The position numbers and the translations under genes are program-made. 64,000 nt of DNA from Hyperoodon ampullatus (lineage: Eukaryota > Chordata > Mammalia > Artiodactyla > Ziphiidae): contig OX457068.1 of the NCBI GenBank assembly GCA_949752795.1, positions 62,623,582-62,687,581 of the forward strand, given 5' to 3'. The notes beneath the pieces were generated by a model, which worked only from the letters and a program-made list of their open reading frames with translations, was not told the origin of the DNA and did not search any database. Position 1 is the stretch's first letter, and every line of letters starts with the position of its first letter. Positions 48,204 to 60,669 of this stretch are shown piece after piece.

Positions 48204-48543
48204 CTTTTTTTTTTTTTAATAACTTTATTTATTTATTTTCAGCTGTGTTGGGTCTTCGTTGATGCACGCGGGCTTTCTCTAGTCGCCGCGAGCGGGGGCT
48301 ACTCTTCGTTGGGGTGCATGAGCTTCTCATTGCAGTGGCTTCTCTTGTTGCAGAGCACGGGCTCTAGGTGCACGGGCTTCAGTAGTTGTGGTGCACGGGC
48401 TCTAGAGCGCAGGCTCAGTAGTTGTGGCTCATGGACTTAGTTGCTCCACGGCATGTGGGATCTTCCCGGAACAGGGCTCGAACCCATGTCCCCTGCACTG
48501 GCAGGCGAATTCTTAACCACTGTGCCACCAGGGAAGGGAAGCC
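48204..48543 (-). repeat. Long CHR-type SINE, reverse
   Basis: T-tail at left, head gtgccaccagggaag at right, with repeated gtagttgtgg-gc-cgggctc units. Short near-duplication aacatt(c)tttt around 48193 and 48548. Confidence 0.9.
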
Positions 48544-48549
48544 CCCAAC

Positions 48550-49249
48550 ATTTTTAACACAAGTAGAAATACATAAATGCAGAAAGTGTTACTCAACCAG
48601 CAACATGCAAATAAATGCAATAATCTCCAAATTTGCACATCAGGATGATTAACTTTGATCCTGAGGAATAATACCAAGTAATACATTTTTTTCATTCCAG
48701 AAATCACTCATCCTCTATGTCTCAGTGATTCAGCTTTCCCTGACCCCTGAAATATGTGACTCTTGGTTCTACTTGTTCCTACTGACTATAAAATAGACAA
48801 TTTGGGTTGATCTTGAGGCTTTTTCAAAGTTTTAATTTAAATTTAGTTAAGTTGTAGGTTTAGTTTATTTTTAGTTTCATCACTGCCATTTCACTGAGGC
48901 CAGTCCAAGTTCAGTATATTTAGGGTTTTCTGTACTTCCTGTCCATGAAATTTGGGAATGAGAATGTTTTCATATTCAAATTTCAGACTTAGGTGTGAAT
49001 TAAATGTCAGGATTTTAGAAGCGAATAAAAAGTAGTTCTTCCAGTACACGTTCATCTGAGTCCACTGCCTTTTCTCCGTTTCTAACTCACTGATTTCTCA
49101 TCCAGCTTGATCCAGTGAACATCTTACATGAACTTGGAGCACAGAGGATATTCAGGCATATTAGATGTGAAGCACATGTTAAAATGACATTCAACTGAGC
49201 TGGATCTGACTCACTGAAACTAAATCTCAACTAAATCAAGTTTAAAACT
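48550..49249. other. PSTPIP2 intron 1, low-copy sequence
   Basis: Nothing recognised. Confidence 0.35.
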
Positions 49250-49700
49250 TATGTCCATGCAAACCTACACACAAATGTTGATAGCAGCTTTACTCATAAG
49301 TGCACAAAATTGGAAGCAACCAAGATGTCCTGCAATAATAGGTGAACAATAAACAAACTGTAGTACATGCATGCTATGGAATATTATTTAGCAATAAGAA
49401 GAAATGAGCTATCCAGCCACAAAAAGACAAAGGAGAATCTTAAATGCATATTGCTAAATGAAAGAAGTCAGTCTGAAAAACCTACATACCGTACGATTCC
49501 AACTACATGACATTCTGGAAAAAGCAAAACTATGGAGACAATAAAAAGGTTGGTGGTTACCTGGGGTTCAGGGGAGGCAAGGAAGGATGAACAGAGGATT
49601 TTTCAAGTTAGTGAAACTATTCTGTATAATACTGTAATGGTGGATACATGGCAGCACACATTCGTCAAAACCCATAGAAAACGAAAAGTGAACCTTTGTA
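49250..49700 (+). repeat. Old L1 3' end
   Basis: gttgatagcagctttactca, gctatggaatattatttagc and ggttggtggttacctggggt mark an old L1 ORF2 end/3' UTR. Confidence 0.72.
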
Positions 49701-49756
49701 AAGAACGGACTTTAGCTAATAATATTGGTGCAGCAATTGTACACACTAATGCAAGA

Positions 49757-50055
49757 TATTCAGGTGGACCCAACGTTAAACACAAGAGTCCTTAAAAGAG
49801 AGAAGCAGAGTGATGTGATTGCTGGCTTTAACAATAAAAGAGGGCCAGTAGCCAAGAAATGAGGGCAGTCTCTAGACACAGGAAAAGGCAAGGAACAGAT
49901 TTTCCTCTTGAGCCCCCAGAGGGAATGCAGCTCTGCAGACACCTCAACTTTAGCCCAGTGAGATTCCTGCCATCCAGAACTGTAAGATGATAAATTTGTG
50001 TTGTTTTAAGTCACTGAGTTTGTGGTAATTAGTTGTAGCAGCAATAGGAAACTCA
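49757..50055 (+). repeat. MLT1-type LTR, 3' part only
   Basis: ccaagaaatgagggcagtct, cagctctgcagacacctcaa, and ttgttttaagtcactgagtt. The 5' part is missing. Confidence 0.78.
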
Positions 50056-50219
50056 AACACTCTATTTCCTTCACTGCTGTCACCAAGATCCTTAACTGTA
50101 TGCTATGTGTATTTGGCCACCATGGGATTCACAGACTAGAATATAAACTCCTAAAATCTTGTGTCATGTCTAGCACAGAGTAGGTGCTCAGTAAACACTC
50201 ATTAAAGGCAAGATTTCTC

Positions 50220-50400
50220 ACTCCAACCCTAACAGGTATCATCATCCAGGTGTTTCAGATGCAGACACAGAGACTCAGAGAGGTAACATCACTAGCCCAA
50301 AGTCACACAGCAATAGCATACATAGCCGAGCAGAGATTCAAAGCCACATTCACCCAGTGCCAAAACCTGTGCCACTGGGCCCTGAGGATAATACTGTGGA
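50220..50400 (-). repeat. MIR SINE
   Basis: Reverse MIR: gacacagagactcagagagg, agcccaaagtcacacagcaa, and gagcagagattcaaagccac. Confidence 0.8.
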
Positions 50401-50814
50401 ATTAGCCTCATGACAGAAGTACAGAGATCCCTGTGGGGGCACAGAGGAGGAGCACTGTCAGGGCTGGTAAGACCAGGCCTCACAGAAGGGGAGACATTCT
50501 AGAAGCCTTGAGGAGGAATTTTCCAGGTGGAAAAGCAGGGATGGAGGTGGTTATTTTTGTTTAGGTAATTTGAAATTTTTTTGGCCACTAAGTAAAATTC
50601 AGGACCCATGGGAATGGGAGAATAAGGAAAGAGGAAGTTTAAAATGTAGAAACCATTAACAGAAGCTGGTTTGGGGCAAGAGGTCCCTAGAACAAGCTCC
50701 CTCTGGGTGTAGGGCCTTGGGGCATATGGGTCTTTGAAGCAGACTTTCTTTCCCTTTCTTCCTCTGAACCTTGCAGGATGGGATGCCTACACCTGTGCCG
50801 TCAGCTGACTACCC

Positions 50815-51210
50815 TGTCATAAGATAAAATCAGACTATTCCAAACTTTTGCTGCAATGTACACCTTTCTGCGTAAGCACTTTTTTCATATTTGGAGTATT
50901 TCCTTAGGCTTGATTGTCAGGAGAGGAATTACGGCGCCAAAGCCTATGATTGTTAAGACTAATAACACATGCAGCCAAATTCTTTCCATAAAACTCTACA
51001 GTGTTCCCTGTCACCAGCAATAACTAGGAGTGCTCACCACCCTGCATATTCCCCAGAGGAAGGCACTGCACTTAACACATATTTTTTTTAACTTGCTAAA
51101 TGTGATAGGTGAAAAATGTAATCTCAGTACTGTTTTAATTTGGATATTTTATTATTAGTGAGGTTGAACATTTTCCATATTTTTACAATATTTTCACTTT
51201 TAGATCTTCA
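50815..51210 (-). repeat. Old L1ME-type 3' region, reverse
   Basis: ttttgctgcaatgtacacct, ccctgtcaccagcaataact, gataggtgaaaaatgtaatc, and attagtgaggttgaacattt. Confidence 0.7.
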
Positions 51211-52468
51211 CTTATGAATTGGAAAGATCACTATTAAAACAGGACAAGGCCAAAAGGTGGAGAAAGCACACAGATAAACAAGTTTCTACTGCAAGGGAAA
51301 ACCTGATCTTTTTTGGCTACATCTTTCTTGTTGGATAAGTACCTAACTGAGCCTTTGGTGGGCTTCCTCCCAAGCCTGGCTTCTCCGGGAGCCCCCCCTC
51401 CCACACCTTCCCCTCCTCCTTCTCTCTCTGCAGCAGAGATGTGCTCCACGGTCAGGAGCCCTTCTGTGAACCCACAGCTCCAGCAGCCATGGAGGGACTG
51501 GGAGAACAGAGAATCCCGAGGCTGTGCTGGGTCCACTTTCTATGTCCTCGCCAACATGAAGCTTGTATCTGGTCAGGGAATTCCCATGGAGCCCCACGTA
51601 TGTTCTCCCAGCTTCCCTCTCCCATCACTCCCAGCCCACCCCGAGCCAGGGGCTCCCTTCTGCTGTGAACTGCCCTTTCCTAAAGTGCTTACCATTTCCA
51701 GAGGATCCCTTCTGCCAGGGAGGACCCATTCCAACTAGGGGGAGGCAAATAATGGCAGGACCATGCAAATACAAGTTTTTCTTTAAAATTTTGTTCATCG
51801 TGGGGTTTTTTGCATTAATTTTGATTTTTAAAAATACTGCTTTAAAGTATTATTTATCTTGATTCCTGAGGGTTTAGGGTTTTTTGGCATCCCCTTAAAT
51901 GTTATGCCCAAGGCAAGTGCCTCACTCTAATGCTGGTCCTGCCTTCCTCCCATCAGCAGGGATGCCTCTGTCCAGCCAGGACCTCCCTCAGTCACATTAA
52001 GGTGCAAAGAACTCAGCCACTACATTTCTTGGGTGGGGAGACTTAAAACTGTTTTAAATTTACAGAATATCTGATTATCCTACAGTGAACACACTAGCAA
52101 AAAAGAACATCAAAATCACCCATAATGTTGAAAAACAGAGATAACTTCCATTTACATTCTTTTAAAAAACACAAAAATGCTGAGTTGAGGGGAGGAGCAG
52201 CTCTATAATCTGCTGTTCCTTACAAGGATCATAAATATGCTTCTTCAACAGCTATGTGGACAAGCTATACAAGTATATGTCTACTGCAAAAACCTCCAGA
52301 AACTTACTCTATAACTTACCCCTGGAGGTTGGGATTTGAGGTGCTGAGGGAAGGATTCTGATGTTTTATGTTTTGGTTTTTTTGTTTGTTTGTTTGTTTG
52401 TTACTGTATATGCACCTGTATTGTTTTGCTATTTTACAATGAGCATGTGTCACATTCCTACTTTTAAG
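51211..52468. other. PSTPIP2 intron 1, low-copy GC-richer block
   Basis: 51330-51750 is pyrimidine-rich to GC-rich with a 141-codon open frame of no recognised family. No CpG-island-like promoter was evident. Confidence 0.35.
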
Positions 52469-52480
52469 AATACCAATAGA

Positions 52481-52618
52481 GGGACTTTCCTGGTGGTCCA
52501 CTGGTTAGGACTCCATGCTTCCAACGCAGGGGGTGTGGGTTTGATTCCTGGTTGGGGAACTAAGATCCCACGTGCCACTCAGCAAGGCAAAAAATAATAA
52601 TAATAATAAATTTAACAT
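52481..52618 (+). repeat. Short older tRNA-derived SINE
   Basis: gggactttcctggtggtcca head, (AAT)n tail. Duplication aataccaa[t/c]aga at 52469-52480 and 52619-52630. Confidence 0.93.
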
Positions 52619-52929
52619 AATACCAACAGAAATTAAAAACAAATGACTCATTGAATCTGCCAACTGGTTCTCTGCTTGCAGGCCAGATGGCAAGGAGAGG
52701 TGATGGTGAAGGTCTTGTCCTTTCACCAGTGTGTGTGGGAGCAGGAGGGGGTCTCCCCTGGACATGAGTCCCCCCAGTCAGGTGGGGCCCCCTTCCCCTC
52801 TAAGGGGAAAGTCTTGGCCTGGGCACAGGCAGGTAATGAGGCCCCTTCCCTGCAGGCTGGTCCATGTCCCTCTGGGTTTGATACTTTTATTCTACAGCCT
52901 AAACAGGTGTACTTGTTCTTTTAACAATT

Positions 52930-53290
52930 TTTTTTTGTTAAAAACCTTTTAATTCTTTATTTTAAAAGTTACACTTATTGTAGAAAAATGGAAAAGTACA
53001 GATAAACTTTTGAAAATAATTATATTTTTCATGTCACATGAAATCCCAGAGAAAACAATAGTTAACATTTCGCTGTACAACTCCCAGATATTTTCCTAAT
53101 GACATATGACTATGTTTTCATATTTTTAAATAAAAATGAGGTCTTATTTTACAAATTAGTAACTTTTTTAACTTAATGTATTATAAATACCTTTCTTGGT
53201 GCTTGTTTTAAATCATAATTTTTAGGGATTAGGAACTATATTTCACTTGTTCTAACAATTCCTTACACTTTTTAAAGTGATCTCCACTCA
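52930..53290 (-). repeat. Old L1ME-type 3' end, reverse
   Basis: gttacacttattgtagaaaa, cctttcttggtgcttgtttt, and similar tail motifs of reverse L1ME copies. Confidence 0.6.
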
Positions 53291-53627
53291 TCATTTTCAT
53301 TAATGATCTCAATTTAAAATATTAATTTAACTGCGAAAAACACTACAATATTGCCATACTAATACATTACTGACAATTCCACCTCTTCCATCTGAGACAC
53401 GATGGCCCTAGGATTGGGCCGGCCAGATAGTATTATCATCATTGCACAATAGGAAGCTCAAGCCCAGAGTGGTTAGTGGGTGGCTTCCAGCAACCCATTT
53501 AGTCTGAGGCAGAGTCGGGTGTAGACCCCAAATGATATGTAGTCCCGGCCGGGAGGGCTGTGGTTACCCTTGACTGCCAGCCTCTCCCTCCCCACTTCCT
53601 GTTCTCTCCAAATCAATAACAGTTCCA

Positions 53628-53970
53628 GGGCTTCCCTGGTGGCGCAGTGGTTAAGAATCTGCCTGCCAATGCAGGGGACACGGGTTTGAGCCCTGGTCCG
53701 GGAAGATTCCACATGCTGCGGAGCAACTAAGCCCGTGCGCCACAACTACTGAGCCTGCACTCTAGACCCCGTGAGCCCCAACTACTGAAGCCCGCGTGCC
53801 TAGAGCCCGTGCTCTGCAACAAGAGAAGCCACAGCAAAGAGAAGCCCACGCACCACAACAAAGAGTACCCCCGCTCTCAGTAACTAGAGAAAACCCGCGC
53901 GCAGCAGCAAAGACCCAACACAGCCAAAAATTAAATAAATGAATAAATAAATTTAAAAAACAACAACAAC
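53628..53970 (+). repeat. Long CHR-type SINE
   Basis: Full-length type with ctactgagcctgcac and gagaagcccacgcacc units and a (CAA)n tail. Duplication aaca[g/a]ttcca at 53618-53627 and 53971-53980. Confidence 0.94.
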
Positions 53971-53980
53971 AACAATTCCA

Positions 53981-55479
53981 TCTGGATAGCTGAAGTCTTG
54001 TGCACTCATCCTCTCTTGGGGCCCCTGCCCTTCCAGGCTTCCAGCTTCCCCTTCTGCAAATGCCCCCCCCACACACACACACACAGGACTCATTTCTTTG
54101 CCCTCAGAGAGCAGACAGGCTCGTAGCTTGCTGAGCCTTTGGGCTCTGGGACCTTTTGTTTAGTTTCTGCAGAAGGGGCCGTGTGGCTCACAGGCAGGTG
54201 CCTGGACCTGCAGCATGTCTGCTCCCTCAGAGCTGAGGATGCCCAGGAGGAACATGCGGGTCCCTCATACACAGACTCCCCAGGAAAGGGCAACACCAGC
54301 CTAGGTCTGCCAGGGAGAGGCCTGCTGGCCAGGAAGTAGCCCTGAACCACGGCTGGTCAGAATCAAAGCTGACCACTCTTCTGAGCAGGAATTATGTGGG
54401 AATCCTGATTAAACAGGTAGGTGCTAACACAGGACAGGTGGATGAGGAAGCCTGAGCTGGGGCAGACAGCCCACAGAACTGGTCAACTGCCCAGATCTGG
54501 CCATCAGTAGAGAAGCTGACAAATGCCTGAGAGCTTAGGTCTTTCTGTACCCTTAGTTCAGGACCTGACTCTCTCAGGATCAAGAAAGCCATGTCTGTGT
54601 TTGACAACAGGGTGTAGCCTCAGAGTAGCTTCTAAGAGGTGGGGCAACCAAGGCCTTGAGCAGTGAAGGAACTGTATTTGTGGCCATTTATGAACCTGTC
54701 ACTTTAAGCAGCTATTCTTTAAATAGAAAAAGTAGTGTTCAAACAGGAGTGGAGACTCAGCAGTGCAGGGCAAGAGTGGAGAGGAAAGATGGTGGTGACT
54801 ATTTTCTCAGCATTTCAGCTGGCATCCATCACGCAGCAAAACTAAGCCTGAAAATAAACTAGGCTCCGGCCCCTCAGAAGGTGGCCAGACTATCAACTGT
54901 TTTCACTCAAGCAAGATCTTCAGGTACAGGTGGAGTCTCAGTCCACCTACCCTAAGCAGCTTATTTAAGTACTTCTTCCAGCCCTGTGCCATGCCATAGC
55001 CTCCCTTGAGGTGATCTGGAACCACAGATTTCCCCATCTTATCACGTACCCAGTACCATCTCACCACTTTTTAGGGACTGGTACCCCTACTGAGCCTGCC
55101 CCATAATCCTGCCCTGCTAACCCACTCATTGCAGCATGAGGAAAATAGATGAGCCTGTTTCCAATCAGTGTGTTTGCCCCTTAACAAGAGTGTAGGCCCC
55201 CCGAGGGCAGGGATCAATCTTCTCCTGACTTTACAAGTCCACACACATCTCTGGCTTCTGCCAATGTTGTAACACCTAAGGGTTCATACAGAAAGACAAT
55301 TAAATACTGAGTAAAACTCTAACATTAAAAAAAAATCAAAAAAAAAATAATTGAATGTTTATCAAGCTTTCAGCATGCAGGGGAATTTTTAAACCTTGAC
55401 GTGCAATAGCTAAAATTACAAAAGATTAGCTCCACAAACTTGACTGTATAAAGTGTTTTCAAAATACATATACATATTT
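53981..55479. other. PSTPIP2 intron 1, low-copy; short (CA)n at 54066
   Basis: A (C)n(CA)n tract lies at about 54063-54087. The rest is unrecognised low-copy sequence. Confidence 0.4.
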
Positions 55480-55640
55480 AAGTACAATGATCATTTTACA
55501 GACGAGGATACTAAGCTTAGGAAGGTTGAGTAATTTGAACAAGGGTACGTCTCTCAGCTTGAAAGGGGCAGAGCCAGGTTTCCAACCCAGGAATGTCCAC
55601 GGCAAAAGCTTGAGTGCATGAGGGACGCCCTTCACTACTG
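55480..55640 (-). repeat. MIR SINE
   Basis: Reverse MIR: tcattttacagacgaggata, then ggcagagccaggtttccaac. Confidence 0.78.
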
Positions 55641-56424
55641 CATGCTAGTTACTGGAGGCTAGAACGTGTGAATTACACACACAACTGCGTATACACATAC
55701 ACATATATACAAGAATATACATACAAATATTTGTAGCAAATGACAAAGAATATCTTTATCATTAAAAAAAACATGTAGATTTATGAGTAAAGCATGTGGA
55801 AGGAAATAAAACCATTTGTAGAAGGGGAAATACACCAAGAAGATAGACAATGTTCACTCTCCCTGGTGATTAAAAACACAAATGAAAGTTTAATAAGGCA
55901 TCTGTTTTTGCTTATTAAACAGGCAGGGAAAAAACCACACTGGCCATGGCTGATGTAGTGAAACTGATTATCTTCACATATTACCGGGGACACTGAGACT
56001 ATGTCTGCCCTTTAGGAAGTCAGGTTGGTTCTATATATCAAAAGTTTTTAAATGTCCTACTGTTAATAAACCCTATTTTCAGTCATCCAACAACTATTAC
56101 TGTGAACCCATTATGTACTAGGCATTAACCCAGGTACTGCTCGAGGAGCCAGACAGGCGTGTGGGCTCTGAAACTGTGGGTGGCTGTGCCAGCCCTGGAA
56201 TGAATGGCTGGGGATTTCGTGTGCAAGATAAACATTGTCTTTGTAGAGGCCACTGTTGTTTTGGGTTTTTCTGTTACTCGTGGTTGAACCTAATCTTATT
56301 TATACAGAAGGTAAGTGAGCTTTTACCAGCCGGTGTCTGATTTCTTAATGGAGTACGAGGCAAGATCATCAAAACAGAGGAAGAATGTGGAAGGGAAGTG
56401 GAGGTCTGAATAGAGCGGAAAACA
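55641..56424. other. PSTPIP2 intron 1, low-copy sequence
   Basis: Nothing recognised apart from a possible short L2-like piece near 56080-56160. Confidence 0.35.
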
Positions 56425-57360
56425 AAAGCAAACAAACAAAGAAGAAAATAATAGGTGTTGGTGAGGATGTAGAAACAGGAATCCTCGGCACTGTTGGTGA
56501 GAATGTGAAACCATACAGCTGCTGTGGGAAACATGTGGCAGTTCCTCAAAAAATTAAAAATAGCATTATCGTATGATCCAGCAATTATACTTCTGGGTAT
56601 ATACCAAAAGAATTGAAAGCAGGGTCTTGAAGAAATGTTTGTATACCCATGTTCACTGCAGTATTATTCACAATAACTAAAACATGGAAGCAATTCAAAT
56701 GTCTATTGATGGATGAACGGATAAGCAAAATGTGGTATATACATACAATGGAATAATATTCAACTTAAAAAGTAAGGAAATTCTGGGCTTCCCTGGTGGC
56801 GCAGTGGTTGAGAGTCCACCTGCCGATGCAGGGGACACGGGTTTGTGCCCTGGTCTGGGAGGATCCCATGTGCCGCAGAGCAGCTAGGCCCGTGAGCCAT
56901 GGCCGCTAAGCCTGCGCGTCTGGAGCCTGTGCTCCGCAACGGGAGAGGCCACAACGGTGAGAGGCCCTCGTACCGCAAAAAAAAAAAAAAAAGTAAGGAA
57001 ATTCTGACATATGCTGCAACACAGGTGAACCTTGAGGACATTACACTAAGTGAAATAAGCCAGTCATAAAAAGACAAAAACTCTATGATTCCACTCACAT
57101 GAGGTACTCAGAGTAGTCAAAATCATAGAGACAGAAATGTAATGGTGGTTACCAGGAGCTGTGGGAAGGGAAAATGGGGAGTTACTGTTTAATGGGTATA
57201 GACTTTCAGTTTTACAAGATGAGAAGAGTTTAGGGGATGGATGGTGGTAATGGTTGCACAAGAATGTGAATGTATTTAATACCACTGAACTATACACTCA
57301 AAAAAGGCTACGGTGGTAAATTTTATGTTATGTGTATTTTATCACAACTTTTAAAAAATG
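56425..57360 (+). repeat. Old L1 ORF2 end and 3' UTR
   Basis: ggtgttggtgaggatgtaga, gatccagcaattatacttct, atgtggtatatacatacaat, tggtggttaccaggagctgt, and the end ttatcacaacttttaaaaaa. Interrupted by a SINE at 56786. Confidence 0.8.
56786..56990 (+). repeat. Short CHR SINE
   Basis: Perfect duplication aagtaaggaaattctg at 56770-56785 and 56991-57006. Confidence 0.96.
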
Positions 57361-59519
57361 TGGTAGCAGACTAAAAATGGCAACAAAAATTAAATATGTG
57401 GAATTCAGTTGCTTGGCCCCTGAATATTATGTATTGTACAGGGGGTGGAGGGTGGGGGGGGTGACTCTTTAAACATCAAGTAGGTGAGACTTCAGTGTTC
57501 ATTTATTCACTTATTAAACATTTATTGAGCACATACTCTGTTCTCGGAACTGTGTCAAGCTCTAGGGACACAGAGGTAAATAAGAGAGAAGTTGACCATA
57601 GTCCGCCAAGGAAGACAAACAAGGAAAGATGGTTAAACATAGAGTGATAAGTATGTTGTTAGAAATGTGCAACAGACTTGCAGAGAAAGTCTCCTCCCCA
57701 AGACCTGGAGGCTGGAGTAGAGGTCAGTGCAAAGGCTTGGGAAGGGAGCCAAGCAACACCTCCCACCAACCTCCCTGACCCCCAATCCCCCTGGGGTGCA
57801 GCAAGTAGTTTTTCTTGTGTGGCTGCACCTCACAGAGTGAATGCCGAGGGTGTGAAGCAAGGGTCAGACATCCTCTGTCACTACAACTTCTCTTATTTTT
57901 TATTCTGTGTGTGTGTATCTCCCTCTCCTAAAATATAGTTGTAAAAACAGTGATGTCACTGAGGTATGTGGCACTTACTACCATTCTTGGGGATTTATAA
58001 AAGCACTTGAAACTGGAAACTACCCCTACAAACAAACAGTAATATGTTTAAAGAATGAACAGTGATCTATGAAAAAATATTTAAGAACATTGCAGCCTTT
58101 AAAAAAAAAGAAAAAAACAGTAAGGAAATATAGCATTTAAATACCTAAGAATACTCTTTGCTTTACTTTCACAAATATTTAGCTGTGATCATTTCTGTTA
58201 AAAAACAAAGTCTTCACTTGGTTTCTAATCCCCTAATGCAGTCCAGTGTGACCTGGTCAGTGCTAATGCAATAGCCATATCTGACCGGTAAGCTGGGAGG
58301 CTATGTAACAGTTCCCAAAGATAGATTCTCATGAATGTTATGGGTTCATGCACTGGAGTTTAAGCTGCTCTGTGCTGCCCTGAGCCTCCTTACACATACA
58401 AATAGTGTAAAGCATTTAAGGCAAGAGCATTAGGGTCGACTAGGGAAAAGCTTTCCCCTTCTCATGAAGAACAAACCCCTATCACATGTGTTAAAATCCA
58501 CTGCTTAACCTTTGTCTAACCTTCAGCCCAAAGTCATAAAGTAATACAGCTAATCCCAGAAAGCAAGTTTAAACAAACAAGGCAACAGTCCACTGTGTCT
58601 TTAAAAAGGCTACTCTGCCTACTTTCCTCACATGCATGCTGTTTGAGAAGCAAGAAGCCCCTGATTCTGAGGAAGGTTCCAAAGCCCTTGCTGGAGGCTG
58701 TGAGACTCACAGCAGCTATTTGAACAGTGGTGTCCAAAGTATCTGGTTTCCTGCTGCCTGCATTTTCTGGAGTGAGATCATATAGCTCTGCAGTCTTCAT
58801 GGATTTTCACAACATATAAGAGTTTTAAAATTCCTGGCAACCATCTTAATTATTCTCATTTATCTAGATGGAAAATTCTAATAGTTCTATATTTTTAAAA
58901 ATTACAATGGCTGTCATTCTATGAAGCTAACCAACAGTTCCTCCTCTTACTTAAACCTCCTTTTTTGTCAAAGCTGGAGATGTCTAGCATAGGCGAGGAA
59001 AGAAAAATGTCAGCCATGTCTTACTCAAATGACCTTTTCATTAACACTGAAACTTAGATGATATTTATGCTGTAACAAAATATGTACCAAAATGGACATT
59101 CTAATTACATTTAGGAGATAGTAAATGAGAATTACAAAAATTAATTTCAAAATTACCTATTAGCTGTATAAATAGAGGTACTTTTGGATATTGTATATAT
59201 TTGGAAGTAACTAATATTTTGCTTTCCCTGGCTGATGACACCTACAGTCGCTTTTACCAGAAAAATCCACAAATTAACATGCATCCATATACACTTATAC
59301 CAAGTTTGAATAAACCAAGTCTTTCTGACTTTAGAATTAACTTTAACTATGTGTATTTATCTGTCCATATGTTCCCATAATGGGTATCTGACACACCAAA
59401 CTCAGAATTCTACATTCACTGTGTAAGTCCAATCTGAATAAACTGTTTGTGGGGGAAAAAAAAAAACCTGATACAGTGGAGCATTAAAAAAAAGTCTCTG
59501 ATAAAGATGAATAATGTCC
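57361..59519. other. PSTPIP2 intron 1, low-copy sequence
   Basis: A likely L2-like fragment lies at about 57500-57660 (cacttattaaacatttattgagcac). Otherwise unrecognised. The left edge of L1-B is not sharp. Confidence 0.4.
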
Positions 59520-59708
59520 CCTCAAAAACAGGAATTAGGAAGTCCAGGAAGAGAACTTCTGCTGTCAGTGTCCTTGTCCCCACAGTGAGCCACAGCCACC
59601 CCCCACCTCTGCAGGACACCCTCCAACACTAGCAGACAGCAGAAGCAAGAAGAACTACAATCCTGCAGCCTGTGGAACTAAAACCACATTCACAGAAAGA
59701 TAGACAAG

Positions 59709-60611
59709 ATGAAAAGGCAGAGGGCTATGTACCAGATGAAGGAACGAGATAAAACCCCAGAAAAACAACTAAATGAAGTGGAGATAGGCAACCTTCCAGA
59801 AAAAGAATTCAGAATAATGATAGTGAAGATAATCCAGGACCTCGGAAAAAGAATGGAGGCAAAGATCAAGAAAATGCAAGAAATGTTTAACAAAGACCTA
59901 GAAGAATGAAAGAACAAACAAACAGAGATGAACAATACAATAACTGAAATGAAAACTACACTAGAAGGAATTGATAGCAGAATAACTGAGGCAGAAGAAC
60001 GGATAAGTGACCTGGAAGACAGAATGGTGGAATTCACTGCCATGGAACAGAATAAAGAAAAAAGAATGAAAAGAAATGACAGCCTAAGAGACCTCTGGGA
60101 CAAAATTAAACACAACAACATTCGCATTATACAGGTCCCAGAAGGAGAAGAGAGAGAGAAAGGACCTGAGAAAATATTTGAAGAGATTATAGTCAAAAAC
60201 TTCCCTAACATGGGAAAGGAAATAGCCACCCAAGTCCAGGAAGCACAGCGAGTCCCATACAGGATAAACCCAAGGAGAAACACGCTGAGACACATATTAA
60301 TCAAATTGGAAAAAATGAAAGACAAAGAAAAATTATTGAAAGCAGCAACAGAAAAATGACAAATAACATACAAGGGAACTCCCATGAGGTTAACAGCTGA
60401 TTTCTCAGCAGAAACTCTACAAGCCAGAAGGGAGTGGCATGATATACTTAAAGTGATGAAAGGGAAGAACTTACAACCAAGATTACTCTACCCAACAAGG
60501 ATCTCATTCAGATTCGATAAAGAAATCAAAAGCTTTACAGACAAGCAAAAGCTAAGAGAATTCAGCGCCACCAAACCAGCTCTACAACAAATGCTAAAGG
60601 AATTTCTCTAA
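59709..60611 (+). pseudogene. L1-B ORF1 (RNA-binding chaperone), two in-frame stops
   Basis: A 301-codon frame with no frameshift, interrupted by TGA at 59907-59909 (same position as in L1-A) and TGA at 60357-60359, where L1-A has CGA (a CpG-type transition). Coiled-coil region at about residues 74-125; RNA-binding C-terminus with TADFSAETLQARREWHDILK. Product if intact: the L1 RNA-coating trimer protein. Confidence 0.93.
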
Positions 60612-60669
60612 GTGGGAAACATAAGAGAAGAAAAGGACCTACAAAAACAAACCCAAAACAATTAAGAAA

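Noticed and set aside
51313..51738. 141-codon plus-strand open frame in a GC-richer block
   Set aside because: Low-complexity Pro/Ser-rich start, no recognised domain, no conserved exon context.
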